In this document: piece by piece, positions 63,545 through 64,000 of the stretch | Numbering within the stretch: position 1 is the stretch's first letter | Layout: each line of letters begins with the position of its first letter | Source of the DNA: Chitinophagales bacterium | GTDB taxonomy: Bacteria > Bacteroidota > Bacteroidia > Chitinophagales > UBA8649 | Direction: 5' to 3' | DNA length: 64,000 nucleotides | Assembly (NCBI GenBank): GCA_020635995.1 | Contig: JACJYS010000004.1 | Coordinates: forward strand, 1 to 64,000 | Program-made: the position numbers and the translations under genes | Notes under the pieces: generated by a model | Database searches by the model: none | What the model saw: only the letters and a program-made list of their open reading frames with translations | What the model was told of the DNA's origin: nothing

Positions 63545-64000
63545 ATGAAGTTTATTGAAACACCCATAAAAGATTTGTGGATTATAGAGCCTACAGTTTT
63601 TGAAGATAGCAGAGGTTATTTTTTTGAAAGTTTTAATAAAAGAACTTTTAAAAAAGGCACAGGTTTAAATATTGATTTTGTGCAAGATAACCAATCTAAA
63701 TCTGAATATGGAGTGCTAAGAGGAATGCACTGGCAAGAAGGGGAACACGCACAAGCAAAATTAGTTTCAGTTTTAGAAGGAGCAGTGCAAGATATAGCCG
63801 TAGATTTAAGACCCAATTCGCCAACTTATGGGCAGTATTATTCTATAATATTAAGTGCTGAAAATAAAACTCAGTTTTTTGTGCCCAGAGGCTTTGCCCA
63901 TGGTTTTTTGGTACTTAGCGAAACGGCTGTTTTTAGTTATAAATGCGATAACTATTACAACAAAGAAAGTGAAGGTGGAATAATTTATAATTGTCCTAAA
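63545..64000 (+). CDS. rfbC: dTDP-4-dehydrorhamnose 3,5-epimerase-like protein (partial, runs off the window)
   Basis: The ATG follows directly after the CpsB-like stop, with no gap. The 152 codons visible include KFIETPIKDLWIIEPTVFED, SRGYFFESFNKRTF, the active-site GVLRGMHWQEGEHAQAKLV (His) and FFVPRGFAHGFLVLSETAVF. This is the RmlC/RfbC family, which epimerises the product of RfbB. The C-terminal part is outside the window. Epimerisation at one or at both carbons cannot be told. Confidence 0.9.
   Translation, partial: MKFIETPIKDLWIIEPTVFEDSRGYFFESFNKRTFKKGTGLNIDFVQDNQSKSEYGVLRGMHWQEGEHAQAKLVSVLEGAVQDIAVDLRPNSPTYGQYYSIILSAENKTQFFVPRGFAHGFLVLSETAVFSYKCDNYYNKESEGGIIYNCPK

Overview
The window is AT-rich, gene-dense DNA from a member of the Bacteroidota, most likely a Flavobacteriia- or Chitinophagia-like environmental bacterium; the genus cannot be read from the sequence. 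The evidence is two proteins with gliding-motility-type (T9SS type B) C-terminal domains beside a PorP/SprF gene, a T9SS type A tail on another secreted protein, lipoproteins, Bacteroidota-type promoter boxes (TAnnTTTG) a short distance before many starts, and few Shine-Dalgarno sites.

Layout. 1-392 is part of a dispersed structured repeat. 420-16740 (minus) is a surface-adhesin operon: a small exported protein, a giant 4458-residue repetitive adhesin, a PorP/SprF outer-membrane partner and a second type B cargo protein. 16890-20785 holds a cysteine synthase/CBS-domain enzyme, two small lipoproteins and pyrR-pyrB. 20837-21402 is a complete copy of the dispersed repeat. 21390-27355 (minus) has two GNAT acetyltransferases (one fused to a nitrilase domain), purT, an S4 protein and a split transketolase. 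27543-38803 carries secreted and TPR proteins, a type II NADH dehydrogenase-like enzyme, a PAP2 phosphatase, a methyltransferase, a phosphoglucosamine mutase-like enzyme and a cysteine desulfurase. 39276-45355 holds a small membrane protein, a SulP transporter with a beta carbonic anhydrase, a frameshifted GT39-like membrane glycosyltransferase and a sodium:solute symporter. 45404-49954 (minus) has two paralogous TPR sensor kinases and one NarL-type response regulator. 50058-50570 is a third, inverted, copy of the dispersed repeat. 50576-55368 has a lipoprotein, a LuxE-like protein, an FMN alpha-hydroxyacid dehydrogenase, Kdo transferase and an outer-membrane barrel. 55468 to the window end is a tightly packed nucleotide-sugar/capsule operon that runs off the edge inside an rfbC-like gene.

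How the genes work together. The adhesin operon looks like a SprB/SprF-style secretion unit. The last operon should supply UDP-glucuronate and UDP-xylose (Ugd, UXS), an acetamido-amino-uronate (aminotransferase, acetyltransferase and UDP-HexNAc dehydrogenase), UDP-GalNAc-type sugars (4-epimerase) and a dTDP-sugar (RfbB, RfbC), with a CpsB-type phosphatase for polymer control. WaaA lies just before it on the other strand, so the right end of the window is an envelope-polysaccharide region.

The most unusual material is non-coding or repetitive. There is a roughly 525-bp element with 11-bp terminal inverted repeats and covarying hairpins. A second, roughly 130-bp hairpin element is nested inside it and elsewhere forms the ends of genes. 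Three mosaic REP-like arrays share exact palindromes. The adhesin gene contains 23 near-identical 156-bp repeats, including what reads as an identical 780-bp tandem duplication. All sequence comparisons were made by eye; no search or alignment program was run.
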